From JAAZLS01 sp964463285 (GTDB taxonomy: Bacteria; Bacillota; Dethiobacteria; DTU022): DNA of 52,077 bases. Location of the stretch: NCBI GenBank assembly GCA_964463285.1, contig CAYXBB010000008.1, positions 1 through 52,077 of the forward strand, given 5' to 3'. Below, one piece after another: positions 41,082-49,165 of this stretch (positions are counted from its first letter, which is position 1; each line of letters begins with the position of its first letter). The notes under the pieces are model-generated. The model had not been told where the DNA came from and ran no database searches. It saw only the letters and a list, made by a program, of their open reading frames with translations. Both the position numbers and the translations under genes were made by a program.

Positions 41082-41564
41082 ATGAAAATTTATGAAGGGA
41101 AATTAGTTGCCCGGGATTATCGCTTCGCCCTGGTGATCAGCCGGTTTAACGATTTTATCTCCAGCCGGCTGTTAAGCGGTGCTCTGGATGCCTTGAAGCG
41201 CCACGACGCTTTGGAAGAAAATATTGCCGTTACTTGGGTTCCCGGTTGCTTTGAAATTCCCATTGCCGCTAAAAAAATGGCCGCCAGCAGCCAGTTTGAT
41301 GCGGTGATTTGCCTGGGTGCGGTTATTCGCGGCGATACCCCCCACTTTGATTATATTGCTTCTGAAGTAACCAAAGGAGTGGCTAAAGTAGGCCTGGATA
41401 CCGGGATCCCCACAATTTTTGGAGTTATAACCAGTGACAGCTTGGAACAGGCGATAGAAAGGGCCGGGGCGAAAGCCGGGAACAAAGGCTTTGAAGCTGC
41501 GATCAGTGCTATTGAAATGGCGGATCTGGCCCGCCGTATTGCCGGGAACGGTTATAACCTGTAG
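41082..41564 (+). CDS. ribH: 6,7-dimethyl-8-ribityllumazine synthase
   Basis: RibH joins the pyrimidine and the four-carbon unit to make lumazine, and typically forms hollow shells of 60 subunits. The 160-residue protein has the ISRFNDFISSRLLSGA segment, VPGCFEIPIAAKKM, the GAVIRGDTPHFDYI segment with the catalytic histidine, and GNKGFEAAISAIEM. ATG at 41082 follows AAGGAGG. It is the last gene of the riboflavin operon; the 185-base gap to polA shows no clear terminator. Confidence 0.97.
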   Translation: MKIYEGKLVARDYRFALVISRFNDFISSRLLSGALDALKRHDALEENIAVTWVPGCFEIPIAAKKMAASSQFDAVICLGAVIRGDTPHFDYIASEVTKGVAKVGLDTGIPTIFGVITSDSLEQAIERAGAKAGNKGFEAAISAIEMADLARRIAGNGYNL

Positions 41565-41749
41565 CGGCCGCCTTCTCGGCTGCAACCGGTTGCTCATTAC
41601 AATAATATTTTACCAAATATTCTACCGGGTCTGCAGGAAACCGGCCGACCGGATCTATAAGAACCTTCAGGGCCCAGTTTTTAATAGCATCGTATTTGTT
41701 CCTATGTTAATATAAAATTTGATTCGGAAATGCAAAGGGGGTGCCGGCA

Positions 41750-44419
41750 ATGGGATCTTCTGCGGAAAAAATTGTGCTGGTGGATGGGAACAGCCTGGTT
41801 TACCGGGCATTTTATGCTTTGCCGTTAATGCACGGTCCCAGCGGCGAACATACCAATGCGGTTTACGGCTTTACCAGCATGATTTTTAAACTGATCGAAG
41901 AACAAAAACCCGATTACCTGGCGGTAGCTTTTGATTTTCCGGCCCCTACTTTCAGGCATCAGATTTACCGGGAATATAAAATTCACCGCTTGAAAGCGCC
42001 CTCCGAGTTAAAGGAACAGATCCAGCGGGTAAAACAGCTGTTGGCGGCGCTTCGGGTGCCGATATTTGAACTTGAGGGGTATGAGGCCGATGATTTGATA
42101 GGCACGTTAACTGTTAAAGCCGGACCCCCACCGGTAAAGGTGATAGTGGTTACCGGGGATGCCGACCTGTTGCAGCTGATAAGCCGGGGAGCTGATGTTT
42201 TGCTTACCAGGAAGGGAACTACCCGGATGGATTATTTCAACGCCGGGATGATAAAAGAGAGGTACGGCCTGGAACCTTACCAGATGCTGGATTATAAGGC
42301 CCTTACCGGCGATCCTTCGGACAATATTCCGGGTGTTCCCGGAATCGGCCCCAAAACTGCCACCCGGTTGCTTCAAACCTATGGCTCACTGGAAAATCTT
42401 TACCGGGCCGGCGATCTTACCCCTAAAATTAAAACAAACCTGGAGCGCTATCGGGAGCAGCTTTTTACGGGGCGGGAACTCTTAACTTTGAGGTGCGATC
42501 TTCCCCTGAAAATATCCTGGGAACAATGCCGCATGTCCGATCCGGATTGTCGGGGTTTACTTGCCTTATTTTCGGAGCTGGGATTTAAAAATTTGGCCGG
42601 CCGGGCAAAAAAACTGTTCCCCTGCCTGGAAGAGCCCGGTCATTCCATTATTCCGGATAAAATTTTGGATATCAGCAGCCTGTCCCAGTTAAATCAGCTT
42701 TTACACCGCGTTCCACCTGGGGATAGTTTTGGCCTGCTGGTTGAATTTGCTGCAACTTCTCACCGGCAGCAGAAATATCCCCTGGCTATGGCTTTAAGTT
42801 TAGGCGACCGGCCGGGATATTATCTTCAAAAAGAACTTTTGGTTAACCAGGTTGACGGGGTGCTTCAGGCCTTTTCCGAAGCCTGCTCCCGGGGGGCAAC
42901 TATGGTGGGACATGATATTAAATCTTTATATCACCTGTTTTATCGGGAGGGCTTTACCGGCGACCCCCGGTTTGCCTTTGACACCCGGCTGGCGGCTTAC
43001 CTGCTGGAAGCCGATCAGGGGAGCCTGGACCTCTCCTGGCTGCTCGAGCGGCGGTTGGGGGTCTCTGTAAGCAAGCCGGCGGAAGGAGAGACTGAAACCG
43101 GTCCCCGCCTGGCCCGACAAGCCGGCCACCTCCTGGTCCTGGTGGAGGATCTCAGGAAACAGATTGAACAACATTCACTGGATGCACTTTATTACCGGTT
43201 GGAACTGCCCCTGGTAGAAATACTGGCTAAAATAGAAAACCGGGGAATACCGGTTGATCTGGAGCTGCTGGATAAGCTGGCGGCAGATATCCGGAAACGC
43301 ATACAGCACCTGCAGCAAGAGATCTCCCGGCTGGCGGGAGAGGAGTTTAACCTGAACTCTCCTCGCCAACTGGCCCGGATTCTGTATGAAAAACTTCAGC
43401 TTCCGGTTTTGAAAAAAACCAAAACCGGGCCCTCCACCGCCGCTGCTGTGCTGGAAGAGCTGGCGGATCACCACCCGATTGTGCCCGTTATCCTTAATTA
43501 CCGGCAGCTGGTAAAGCTGGAGGGGACTTACCTTACCGGTTTGAGGGAACTGGTTGATCCTGCCGACCATAAAATATATACTACTTTTAACCAGACAGTA
43601 ACTGCTACCGGTCGCCTCAGCAGCAGCGAGCCCAACCTGCAAAATATTCCGGTTCGCCTGGAGGAAGGTAGAAAGATCCGCCGGGCTTTTATTCCCTCCG
43701 GAGAGGGAAGACTGTTTCTCAGTGCCGATTATTCCCAGATTGAGCTCCGCATTCTGGCCCATCTTTCCCAGGATCCAATTTTGATAGAGGCTTTCCGGCA
43801 AAACCAGGATATTCACCGGCGCACTGCGGCGGAGGTGTTTCATGTTTCTGCCGGAGAAGTTGCCCCCTCCATGAGAGATAAGGCCAAGGCGGTGAATTTC
43901 GGGATTATCTATGGCATTAGCGATTACGGCCTGTCCCGGCAGTTAGGGGTTTCCCGGCAGGAAGCCCGCAGATATATTGACAGTTATTTTGAGCGTTACC
44001 AGGGGGTTAAAGCATATTTTGAACAGACTATTGATCAGGCAAAAAAATTGGGGTTCGTGTCCACTCTTCTTAACCGGCGCCGCTATTTGCCCGAAATTAA
44101 CTCTACAAATTTTAGCCGGCGCAGTTTTGCGGAACGGATGGCCCGCAATACGCCGGTTCAGGGCTCTGCAGCCGACATCATAAAACTGGCCATGCTTCGG
44201 TTGGACCGGTTGATCAGTGAAGGAGGATTTGAGGCCCGGCTCTTGCTCCAGGTTCATGACGAGCTGTTATTTGAGCTGAAATCCTCCGAGGTTAATTTTT
44301 TTGGCCCGATCATTCGCCGGGAGATGGAGCAGGCTCTGCCCCTGTCTATCTCCTTATCCGTGGATTTAAAATGCGGTTTAAACTGGGCCGATCTTACGCC
44401 CTATGAGGAGTGGATTTAA
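41750..44419 (+). CDS. polA: DNA polymerase I, proofreading domain degenerate
   Basis: Pol I fills gaps and removes RNA primers. The 889-residue protein has a 5'-nuclease domain (about 1-290: DGNSLVYRAFYALP, YEADDLIGT, GDPSDNIPGVPGIGPKTA), a middle 3'-5' exonuclease-like domain (300-465), and the polymerase (480-889) with motifs A (SADYSQIELRILAH), B (RDKAKAVNFGIIYG) and C (QVHDELLFEL). The first exonuclease motif reads LLVEFAA, without the DxE metal ligands, so proofreading is probably lost as in Bacillus. ATG at 41750 follows AAAGGGGG; the GTG at 41741 lies inside that site. Confidence 0.95.
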   Translation: MGSSAEKIVLVDGNSLVYRAFYALPLMHGPSGEHTNAVYGFTSMIFKLIEEQKPDYLAVAFDFPAPTFRHQIYREYKIHRLKAPSELKEQIQRVKQLLAALRVPIFELEGYEADDLIGTLTVKAGPPPVKVIVVTGDADLLQLISRGADVLLTRKGTTRMDYFNAGMIKERYGLEPYQMLDYKALTGDPSDNIPGVPGIGPKTATRLLQTYGSLENLYRAGDLTPKIKTNLERYREQLFTGRELLTLRCDLPLKISWEQCRMSDPDCRGLLALFSELGFKNLAGRAKKLFPCLEEPGHSIIPDKILDISSLSQLNQLLHRVPPGDSFGLLVEFAATSHRQQKYPLAMALSLGDRPGYYLQKELLVNQVDGVLQAFSEACSRGATMVGHDIKSLYHLFYREGFTGDPRFAFDTRLAAYLLEADQGSLDLSWLLERRLGVSVSKPAEGETETGPRLARQAGHLLVLVEDLRKQIEQHSLDALYYRLELPLVEILAKIENRGIPVDLELLDKLAADIRKRIQHLQQEISRLAGEEFNLNSPRQLARILYEKLQLPVLKKTKTGPSTAAAVLEELADHHPIVPVILNYRQLVKLEGTYLTGLRELVDPADHKIYTTFNQTVTATGRLSSSEPNLQNIPVRLEEGRKIRRAFIPSGEGRLFLSADYSQIELRILAHLSQDPILIEAFRQNQDIHRRTAAEVFHVSAGEVAPSMRDKAKAVNFGIIYGISDYGLSRQLGVSRQEARRYIDSYFERYQGVKAYFEQTIDQAKKLGFVSTLLNRRRYLPEINSTNFSRRSFAERMARNTPVQGSAADIIKLAMLRLDRLISEGGFEARLLLQVHDELLFELKSSEVNFFGPIIRREMEQALPLSISLSVDLKCGLNWADLTPYEEWI

Positions 44420-45250
44420 ATGCCGGAACTTCCCGAGGTGGAGGTTATCAGAATGGAACTTCTGCCGGCGGTAACAAATAAGATATTTTCCGCTCCCCGG
44501 TTAATCTTTCCGGAATCGGTGCGTTTCCCTTCACCCGGGCGGTTTGTGAGCCGGCTTGACGGCAGCCGGATAGTAAATTTGCAACGCAAAGGCAAATATC
44601 TGGTATTCAATCTTGACCGGGGTCTGCTGTTGATCCACCTGGGGATGACCGGCCGGCTTTTATTCCCCGGTAATCGGCGGGTAACCCCCGATAGCTTTCC
44701 TTATTTGCGGGCAATGTTGCCCTTTTGCGACCGCACGGCGCTATATTTCTGTGACAAGCGTAAATTTGGCGGCATTTGGTTGGGCCTTTCCATCCGGGAG
44801 CTTCCGGCCGGTTTTTTGAATCTGGGCCCCGATATCTACCGGCAGGTTGATCGGAAAAGCTTTACGGAGGCTCTTAGGAACCGCCCTCGGATGATGATCA
44901 AACCCCTATTATTAAACCAGCGCGTGGTTTCCGGGCTGGGAAATATCTATACCGATGAAAGCCTGTACCTAAGTTTTATTCATCCTCGGCGCCGGGCAGG
45001 CACCCTGGCCCCGGAAGAAATAACCTCCCTTTACAGGGCAATCCGCCAGACGTTAGATAAAGGCATAGATTGCGGCGGCACCAGTATCCGGGATTTTCGC
45101 AATGCCGGCAATCGGGAGGGAGGCTTTCAACATTTTCTGGAGGTTTACAACCGGCAGGGCTCACCCTGCCGGCGATGCGGCGCAGCGGTGTCCAGGATAA
45201 CCGTCGGGGGCCGGGGAACATATTTTTGCCCCCAATGCCAGAAGGAATGA
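44420..45250 (+). CDS. mutM: Formamidopyrimidine-DNA glycosylase
   Basis: MutM excises 8-oxoguanine and formamidopyrimidines and nicks the site. The 276-residue protein starts with the catalytic PELPEVE (Pro2 as nucleophile, Glu3), has the lysine in IKPLLLNQRVVSGLGNIY, the H2TH helices, and a C-terminal zinc finger (CRRCG...CPQC). ATG directly follows the polA stop with no gap. polA-mutM-ytaF-coaE is the Bacillus order. Confidence 0.97.
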   Translation: MPELPEVEVIRMELLPAVTNKIFSAPRLIFPESVRFPSPGRFVSRLDGSRIVNLQRKGKYLVFNLDRGLLLIHLGMTGRLLFPGNRRVTPDSFPYLRAMLPFCDRTALYFCDKRKFGGIWLGLSIRELPAGFLNLGPDIYRQVDRKSFTEALRNRPRMMIKPLLLNQRVVSGLGNIYTDESLYLSFIHPRRRAGTLAPEEITSLYRAIRQTLDKGIDCGGTSIRDFRNAGNREGGFQHFLEVYNRQGSPCRRCGAAVSRITVGGRGTYFCPQCQKE

Positions 45251-45325
45251 TTTAGAAAAACCTGAAGCACACTCTCCCTGTTTTCTCCATATGCTAGAAG
45301 ATGTAACGTTCAGGGAGGAATTGAG

Positions 45326-45961
45326 TTGTCTTTGGGTTTGTTCACCCTGCTGCTGCTGGCGGTCAGTATTGATGGTTTCAGTGCCGGGTTCTCTTTTGGT
45401 TTAAGAAAGCTGGTAGTTCCGCTATATTCGCTGTTGATTATTTGCTTGCTATCGTCTCTGGCGGCGGCCTGTTCAATGCTGATTGGAAGCAGAGTTGCCT
45501 TGCTGATTCCCGCTTCCTTTCTCTCTTCTGTCGGGGGAGCGGTGCTGATTATCCTGGGAGCGTACATAGCCCTCTCTGATTTCAGACAGGGCCGGCAGGC
45601 GCCGTTGACGGAGCAGCAAGCTGTGGCTTCAGAGAATAGCGGCCACAGCCTTCATATACTTGCCGTTATTTCCAAGTGCCCGGATAAAGCCGATCTGGAT
45701 TGTTCCGGGAAACTAGGTGCCAGGGAGGCTGCTCTGTTGGGGTTAGTTCTCTCTGCAGATGTGTTTGGAGCCGGAGTAGGCGTTTCACTGATCGGTCAAC
45801 CTATGCTTCTTACCGCCCTGGCGGCCGGTGCAACCCAGTTTTTGTTAATACTGCTGGGAGCGAAATGTGGGCGCCTGGTGTCAGGCCTGTTTTCATTGAG
45901 AGTTACTTCCTGGTGGGCGGGATTTATTTTGATTTTTGTGGGGCTTGTCAATATGCTATAA
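45326..45961 (+). CDS. ytaF: Sporulation membrane protein YtaF
   Basis: The 211-residue protein has six membrane segments in two repeated halves, each with an acidic residue in a SIDGFSAGFSFG or SADVFGAGVGVS motif, as in MntP/YebN manganese exporters. YtaF is found in spore-formers between mutM and coaE. Metal transport is possible but not shown. A hydrophilic loop of about 45 residues (around 92-135) with two cysteines joins the halves. The start is TTG at 45326 behind GGGAGGAA. Confidence 0.92.
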   Translation: MSLGLFTLLLLAVSIDGFSAGFSFGLRKLVVPLYSLLIICLLSSLAAACSMLIGSRVALLIPASFLSSVGGAVLIILGAYIALSDFRQGRQAPLTEQQAVASENSGHSLHILAVISKCPDKADLDCSGKLGAREAALLGLVLSADVFGAGVGVSLIGQPMLLTALAAGATQFLLILLGAKCGRLVSGLFSLRVTSWWAGFILIFVGLVNML

Positions 45962-45974
45962 AAGAGGCCGGGGT

Positions 45975-46577
45975 ATGGTAACAATCGGCTTAACCGGGGG
46001 CATTGCTTCCGGAAAAAGCACTGTAGCCGGGATGCTGCAGGAAAAAGGGGCGTTGCTGCTTGATGCGGATCTTGTTGCCCGGGAGATCGTCGGACCCGGA
46101 GAAAATGCCTGGCAAGAGATTGTTGACTTGTTGGGTCGGGGTATTTTAACCCCGGAAGGCACTATCGATCGCCGGCGGCTGGGAGAACTGGTATTCGGCG
46201 ATCCTGCGATCAGGGAAAAGATCAACCGTATTACCCATCCCCGGATCGTGCAGGAACTGCTCATCAGAGCGGAGAAATTTAAGCATGAAAACCTCGGATC
46301 GGTGCTGGTATTGGAGATCCCGCTGCTTATCGAATTGGGCCTGCAACCCATGGTAGACCTTGTCTTGTTGGTATATGTTTCACCAGAGGTTCAGTTTACC
46401 CGCCTGCAGCAGCGGGACAGGTTTTCCACCCGCCAAATCACAAACCGCCTTCAGGCGCAGATGCCCCTGGGAGAAAAAAGGAGATTTGCCCATTACCTAA
46501 TAGATAACAGCGGATCTAGGCAGAACACAGCCCAACAGGTAGAGCTGTTTTGGAGCAGGGTGGTGAATGACGGATAG
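45975..46577 (+). CDS. coaE: Dephospho-CoA kinase
   Basis: CoaE carries out the last step of coenzyme A synthesis. The 200-residue protein has the P-loop GLTGGIASGKST (residues 5-16), the DADLVARE motif, ITHPRI, and LEIPLLIE with the LxE pattern of the family. The frame is open from 45936, overlapping ytaF, but ATG at 45975 gives the standard start. It overlaps the next gene by 11 bases. With coaBC upstream, two CoA steps are encoded in the window. Confidence 0.95.
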   Translation: MVTIGLTGGIASGKSTVAGMLQEKGALLLDADLVAREIVGPGENAWQEIVDLLGRGILTPEGTIDRRRLGELVFGDPAIREKINRITHPRIVQELLIRAEKFKHENLGSVLVLEIPLLIELGLQPMVDLVLLVYVSPEVQFTRLQQRDRFSTRQITNRLQAQMPLGEKRRFAHYLIDNSGSRQNTAQQVELFWSRVVNDG

Positions 46578-47163
46578 TGTTATGGGCCTAAGAAAAAGAC
46601 TTGGGTATTTTTTAATTTTTATTTTATTGCTTTTTGTTATCTGCCGGTTATTTGTAAGTCCCCGGCTGGGAAAGATGTTCTATCCTTATCCGGCAGCTTA
46701 CCGGGGATATATAGAGGAGCTGGGGGAAAAATATCAGGTTGATCCGCTATTTATTGCGGCGGTTATCCAGGCAGAGAGCAGTTTTAATTCTGAGGCCGTG
46801 TCTTCCAGGGGGGCCTGCGGTTTGATGCAGTTGATGCCCTCTACCGCAGAATGGGTAGCCGGAAAAATTGGATTTGAACTGTACAGCCGGGAAGATCTAT
46901 TTAAGCCCCGGATAAACATTGAAATCGGCACCTGGTACCTGTCCAGCCTGCAGCAGCAGTTCGGCGATAATAAAGCGGTGATGCTGGCGGGATATAATGG
47001 GGGGCGAACTGAAACCGCCCGCTGGTTGAAAGAGAACATTTGGGACGGCCGGGAAAGCACCGCCTCGCGGATCCCCTATGCCGAAACTCGTCTTTTTGTC
47101 CGGCGAACACTGGCAACTTATCGGCGGTATCAGAAAATCTATGACGGCAAATTTCCCGGGTAA
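46567..47163 (+). CDS. Membrane-anchored lytic transglycosylase (Slt type)
   Basis: The 198-residue protein has one N-terminal membrane helix (about 12-30) and then an SLT domain that cleaves peptidoglycan with anhydro-muramoyl ends. The catalytic glutamate is in QAESSFNSEAVS (about residue 73), followed by GACGLMQLMPSTA, and VMLAGYNGG near 140, the classical family 1 motifs. ATG at 46567 overlaps the coaE end. Location after coaE is common in Clostridia; a role in wall turnover or spore engulfment is an inference. Confidence 0.92.
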   Translation: MTDSVMGLRKRLGYFLIFILLLFVICRLFVSPRLGKMFYPYPAAYRGYIEELGEKYQVDPLFIAAVIQAESSFNSEAVSSRGACGLMQLMPSTAEWVAGKIGFELYSREDLFKPRINIEIGTWYLSSLQQQFGDNKAVMLAGYNGGRTETARWLKENIWDGRESTASRIPYAETRLFVRRTLATYRRYQKIYDGKFPG

Positions 47164-47301
47164 TAAAATATTATGGATTACATTATTCCCGGTTGCGGTA
47201 AGGTAGATATCCGGTGCCCGGATCTGCCATGGTCTTACTCCCGGAAAATATTCCTGTACTAACTAAAGAAACAATAAACACTATTAACAGGAGGGATTAA
47301 T

Positions 47302-48306
47302 TTGCATACAGTTACTTTAATCCGGGGAGATGGAGTCGGCCCGGAACTATGTGAAGCCGCCACTACGGTAATCGAAGCCACCGAGGTTGACATAACCTGG
47401 GAGGAGGTTATAGCCGGTCAGGAAGCACTGGAGAAACAGGGAACTCCCCTTCCCGAGCAAGTTCTTAACTCCATTCAAAGAAACCGGGTGGCCCTGAAAG
47501 GCCCCATTACTACCCCGGTGGGATCCGGGTTCCGCAGTGTTAATGTGGCTTTACGGCGGCAACTAAATCTTTATGTTAACCTGCGGCCGGCAATGAGTTT
47601 GGCCGGAATAAATTCTCCTTTTGCAGATGTCGATCTAGTAGTGGTTCGGGAAAACACCGAAGATCTATATGCCGGAATTGAACATAGGATTGGATCCGAT
47701 GCAGCGGAAAGCATTAAAATTATTACCCGTGAAGCCTCCGAAAGGGTAGTAAGATTTGCATTCGAATATGCCCTTAAACATAACCGTTCCAAGGTCACCG
47801 CAGTTCACAAAGCCAACATTCTTAAACTTAGCGATGGACTTTTTTTGGAAACGGCCCGTCAGGTGGCGGAACGCTTTCCCCAGATAGAATTTGAAGATCG
47901 CATTGTTGATAATATGGCCATGCAGCTGGTACAGAAGCCGCAAAAATATGATGTACTGGTAATGCCCAATCTGTATGGCGATATTTTATCCGATCTCTGC
48001 GCGGGGCTGGTGGGGGGCCTGGGGGTTGCCCCCGGAGCCAACATCGGAGACGATATTGCCGTGTTTGAGCCGGTTCACGGCAGTGCTCCCAAGTATGCCG
48101 GGCAAAACCGGGTAAATCCCACTGCCATGATCCTGTCGGCGGCCATGATGCTGGATTATATCGGCGAAATAAACGCCGCCGGCAAGGTGCGGGAGGCCAC
48201 CCAAGCGGTTATTCGGGAAGGCCAAACCGTTACCTATGATTTAGGGGGCCTGGCCGGCACTTCGGAAATGGCCCGGGCGATTGTCGATTACTTGAAAAAA
48301 GCCTAG
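47302..48306 (+). CDS. NAD-type isocitrate (or isopropylmalate-like) dehydrogenase
   Basis: The 334-residue protein belongs to the beta-decarboxylating dehydrogenases. It has GDGVGPEL, the substrate segment GPITTPVGSGFRSVNVALRR, VVRENTEDLYAGIEH, the catalytic Lys/Asp segments VHKANILKLSDGLF and NLYGDILSDLCAG, and the coenzyme loop HGSAPKYAG. The SGFRSVNVALRRQLNLYVN pattern favours NAD-dependent isocitrate dehydrogenase over LeuB, since no leu genes are nearby. The start is TTG behind AGGAGGG. It probably makes 2-oxoglutarate for biosynthesis. Confidence 0.85.
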   Translation: MHTVTLIRGDGVGPELCEAATTVIEATEVDITWEEVIAGQEALEKQGTPLPEQVLNSIQRNRVALKGPITTPVGSGFRSVNVALRRQLNLYVNLRPAMSLAGINSPFADVDLVVVRENTEDLYAGIEHRIGSDAAESIKIITREASERVVRFAFEYALKHNRSKVTAVHKANILKLSDGLFLETARQVAERFPQIEFEDRIVDNMAMQLVQKPQKYDVLVMPNLYGDILSDLCAGLVGGLGVAPGANIGDDIAVFEPVHGSAPKYAGQNRVNPTAMILSAAMMLDYIGEINAAGKVREATQAVIREGQTVTYDLGGLAGTSEMARAIVDYLKKA

Positions 48307-48363
48307 GTTAAATATCCCCACCCGGTACAATATGATTTTGTCTTGTAATGCCCTTTTACAAAA

Positions 48364-48397
48364 ATGTTGGGGGCAAGGCCTGCCTCGCCCCCAACAT
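48364..48397 (-). terminator. Rho-independent terminator, best on the minus strand
   Basis: ATGTTGGGGGCAAGGC (48364-48379) pairs with GCCTCGCCCCCAACAT (48382-48397) with one mismatch. On the minus strand TTTTGT follows the stem, so it ends the small minus-strand ORF. On the plus strand there is no T-run after icd, although the stem alone may slow transcription. Confidence 0.75.
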
Positions 48398-48405
48398 GCT
48401 TGCAC

Positions 48406-48582
48406 CTAGCTCAGTGGATTGCGCTGACGACGCAAATTTATATCGATAGAAGATCCCCTGTCGCTGTGCCCTTCGGGGATCTCTGTCTCCGGCTCCCGGG
48501 CCAATTCTTCCCGGTATTTTTCAATTTTTTGTTGATCGATGTTTCGTTTCTGGGGCCGGCAGCGATTGTATTTTTTAGCCAA
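48406..48582 (-). CDS. 58-residue small basic-acidic protein, unknown
   Basis: This short frame on the minus strand starts TTG behind GGGAGGGAATAAG and ends TAG, 9 bases before a terminator hairpin. The product begins MAKKYNRCRPQKRNIDQQ and contains a Lys/Glu-rich helix-prone stretch (KIEKYREELAREPETE, about 19-34) and a basic end (LRRQRNPLS). There is no membrane segment or signal peptide. I do not recognise a family. The ribosome binding site, matching terminator and separate strand argue that it is a real gene. Confidence 0.6.
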   Translation of the reverse strand: MAKKYNRCRPQKRNIDQQKIEKYREELAREPETEIPEGHSDRGSSIDINLRRQRNPLS

Positions 48583-48704
48583 CTTATTCCCTCCCTTCGC
48601 AAATTCATTCAGTAAGTATATCTTTTACCGCACTGCGCCTTGCTATCCGTTTCCGCCGTATATTTTAGGATCGATATTTGCAAACTAAGAAGGGGGTGAT
48701 CTCA

Positions 48705-48842
48705 ATGGCGGATGTTGATGAGAGCAGATTGTTTACGCTGGGCCATGCTGCTATAAAGTACGGAGCCTGGCTGATCGGGTTGATTGTGGTTTTATTTTTT
48801 TTATCGCGCCACCTTTTCCCGTTTATTCGCTCGCTGTTTTAA
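48705..48842 (+). CDS. 45-residue single-span membrane protein, unknown
   Basis: ATG at 48705 follows AAGAAGGGGGTG with good spacing. The product begins MADVDESRLFTLGHAAIKYG and then has one strong hydrophobic helix (about 20-36, WLIGLIVVLFFL) and a short basic end (SRHLFPFIRSLF). I recognise no family. It may be a small regulator or subunit of a membrane protein; the sodium symporter starts 323 bases downstream on the same strand, but a link is only a guess. Confidence 0.55.
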   Translation: MADVDESRLFTLGHAAIKYGAWLIGLIVVLFFLSRHLFPFIRSLF

Positions 48843-49165
48843 TAAAAAATTAGCGTTGGAGTTAAAGCATGAATTTGATTTTAGGGGATTTCTAAAACCA
48901 CGATTTTCCAGGCACAGAGGATCATTTTAAGGGGTGGAGGGTATCCACCCGGTGTCTGAATATTCCAAATATAGTTCTAAGGCAGGGTTATTTAAAGATA
49001 GGGAGAATTAACAATTATTGAAACATTGGTGCTCTCCTTTGGGGAGAGGGAAGGCAGGTTATTTGCTAAAATAATCATGCACCCAAATCGACAAAGGAAA
49101 GAGGTGAGCCGGCAGGTTATAATCTCCCCGGTTGGTATTATTCTAACTTAAGGAGGTCGTTATTT
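48843..49165. other. 323-base non-coding leader upstream of the symporter
   Basis: I find no convincing gene here. Two hairpins are visible: GGGTGGA/TCCACCC (48932-48950) and CTCTCC/GGAGAG (49032-49048). TGCTAAAAT at 49064-49072 is a possible extended -10 without a good -35. The symporter ribosome binding site TAAGGAGG lies near 49149-49156. I matched it to no known riboswitch by eye. Confidence 0.5.

Noticed and set aside
43175..43843. 222-residue minus-strand frame
   Set aside because: It lies opposite the polymerase domain of polA, whose motifs are clear.
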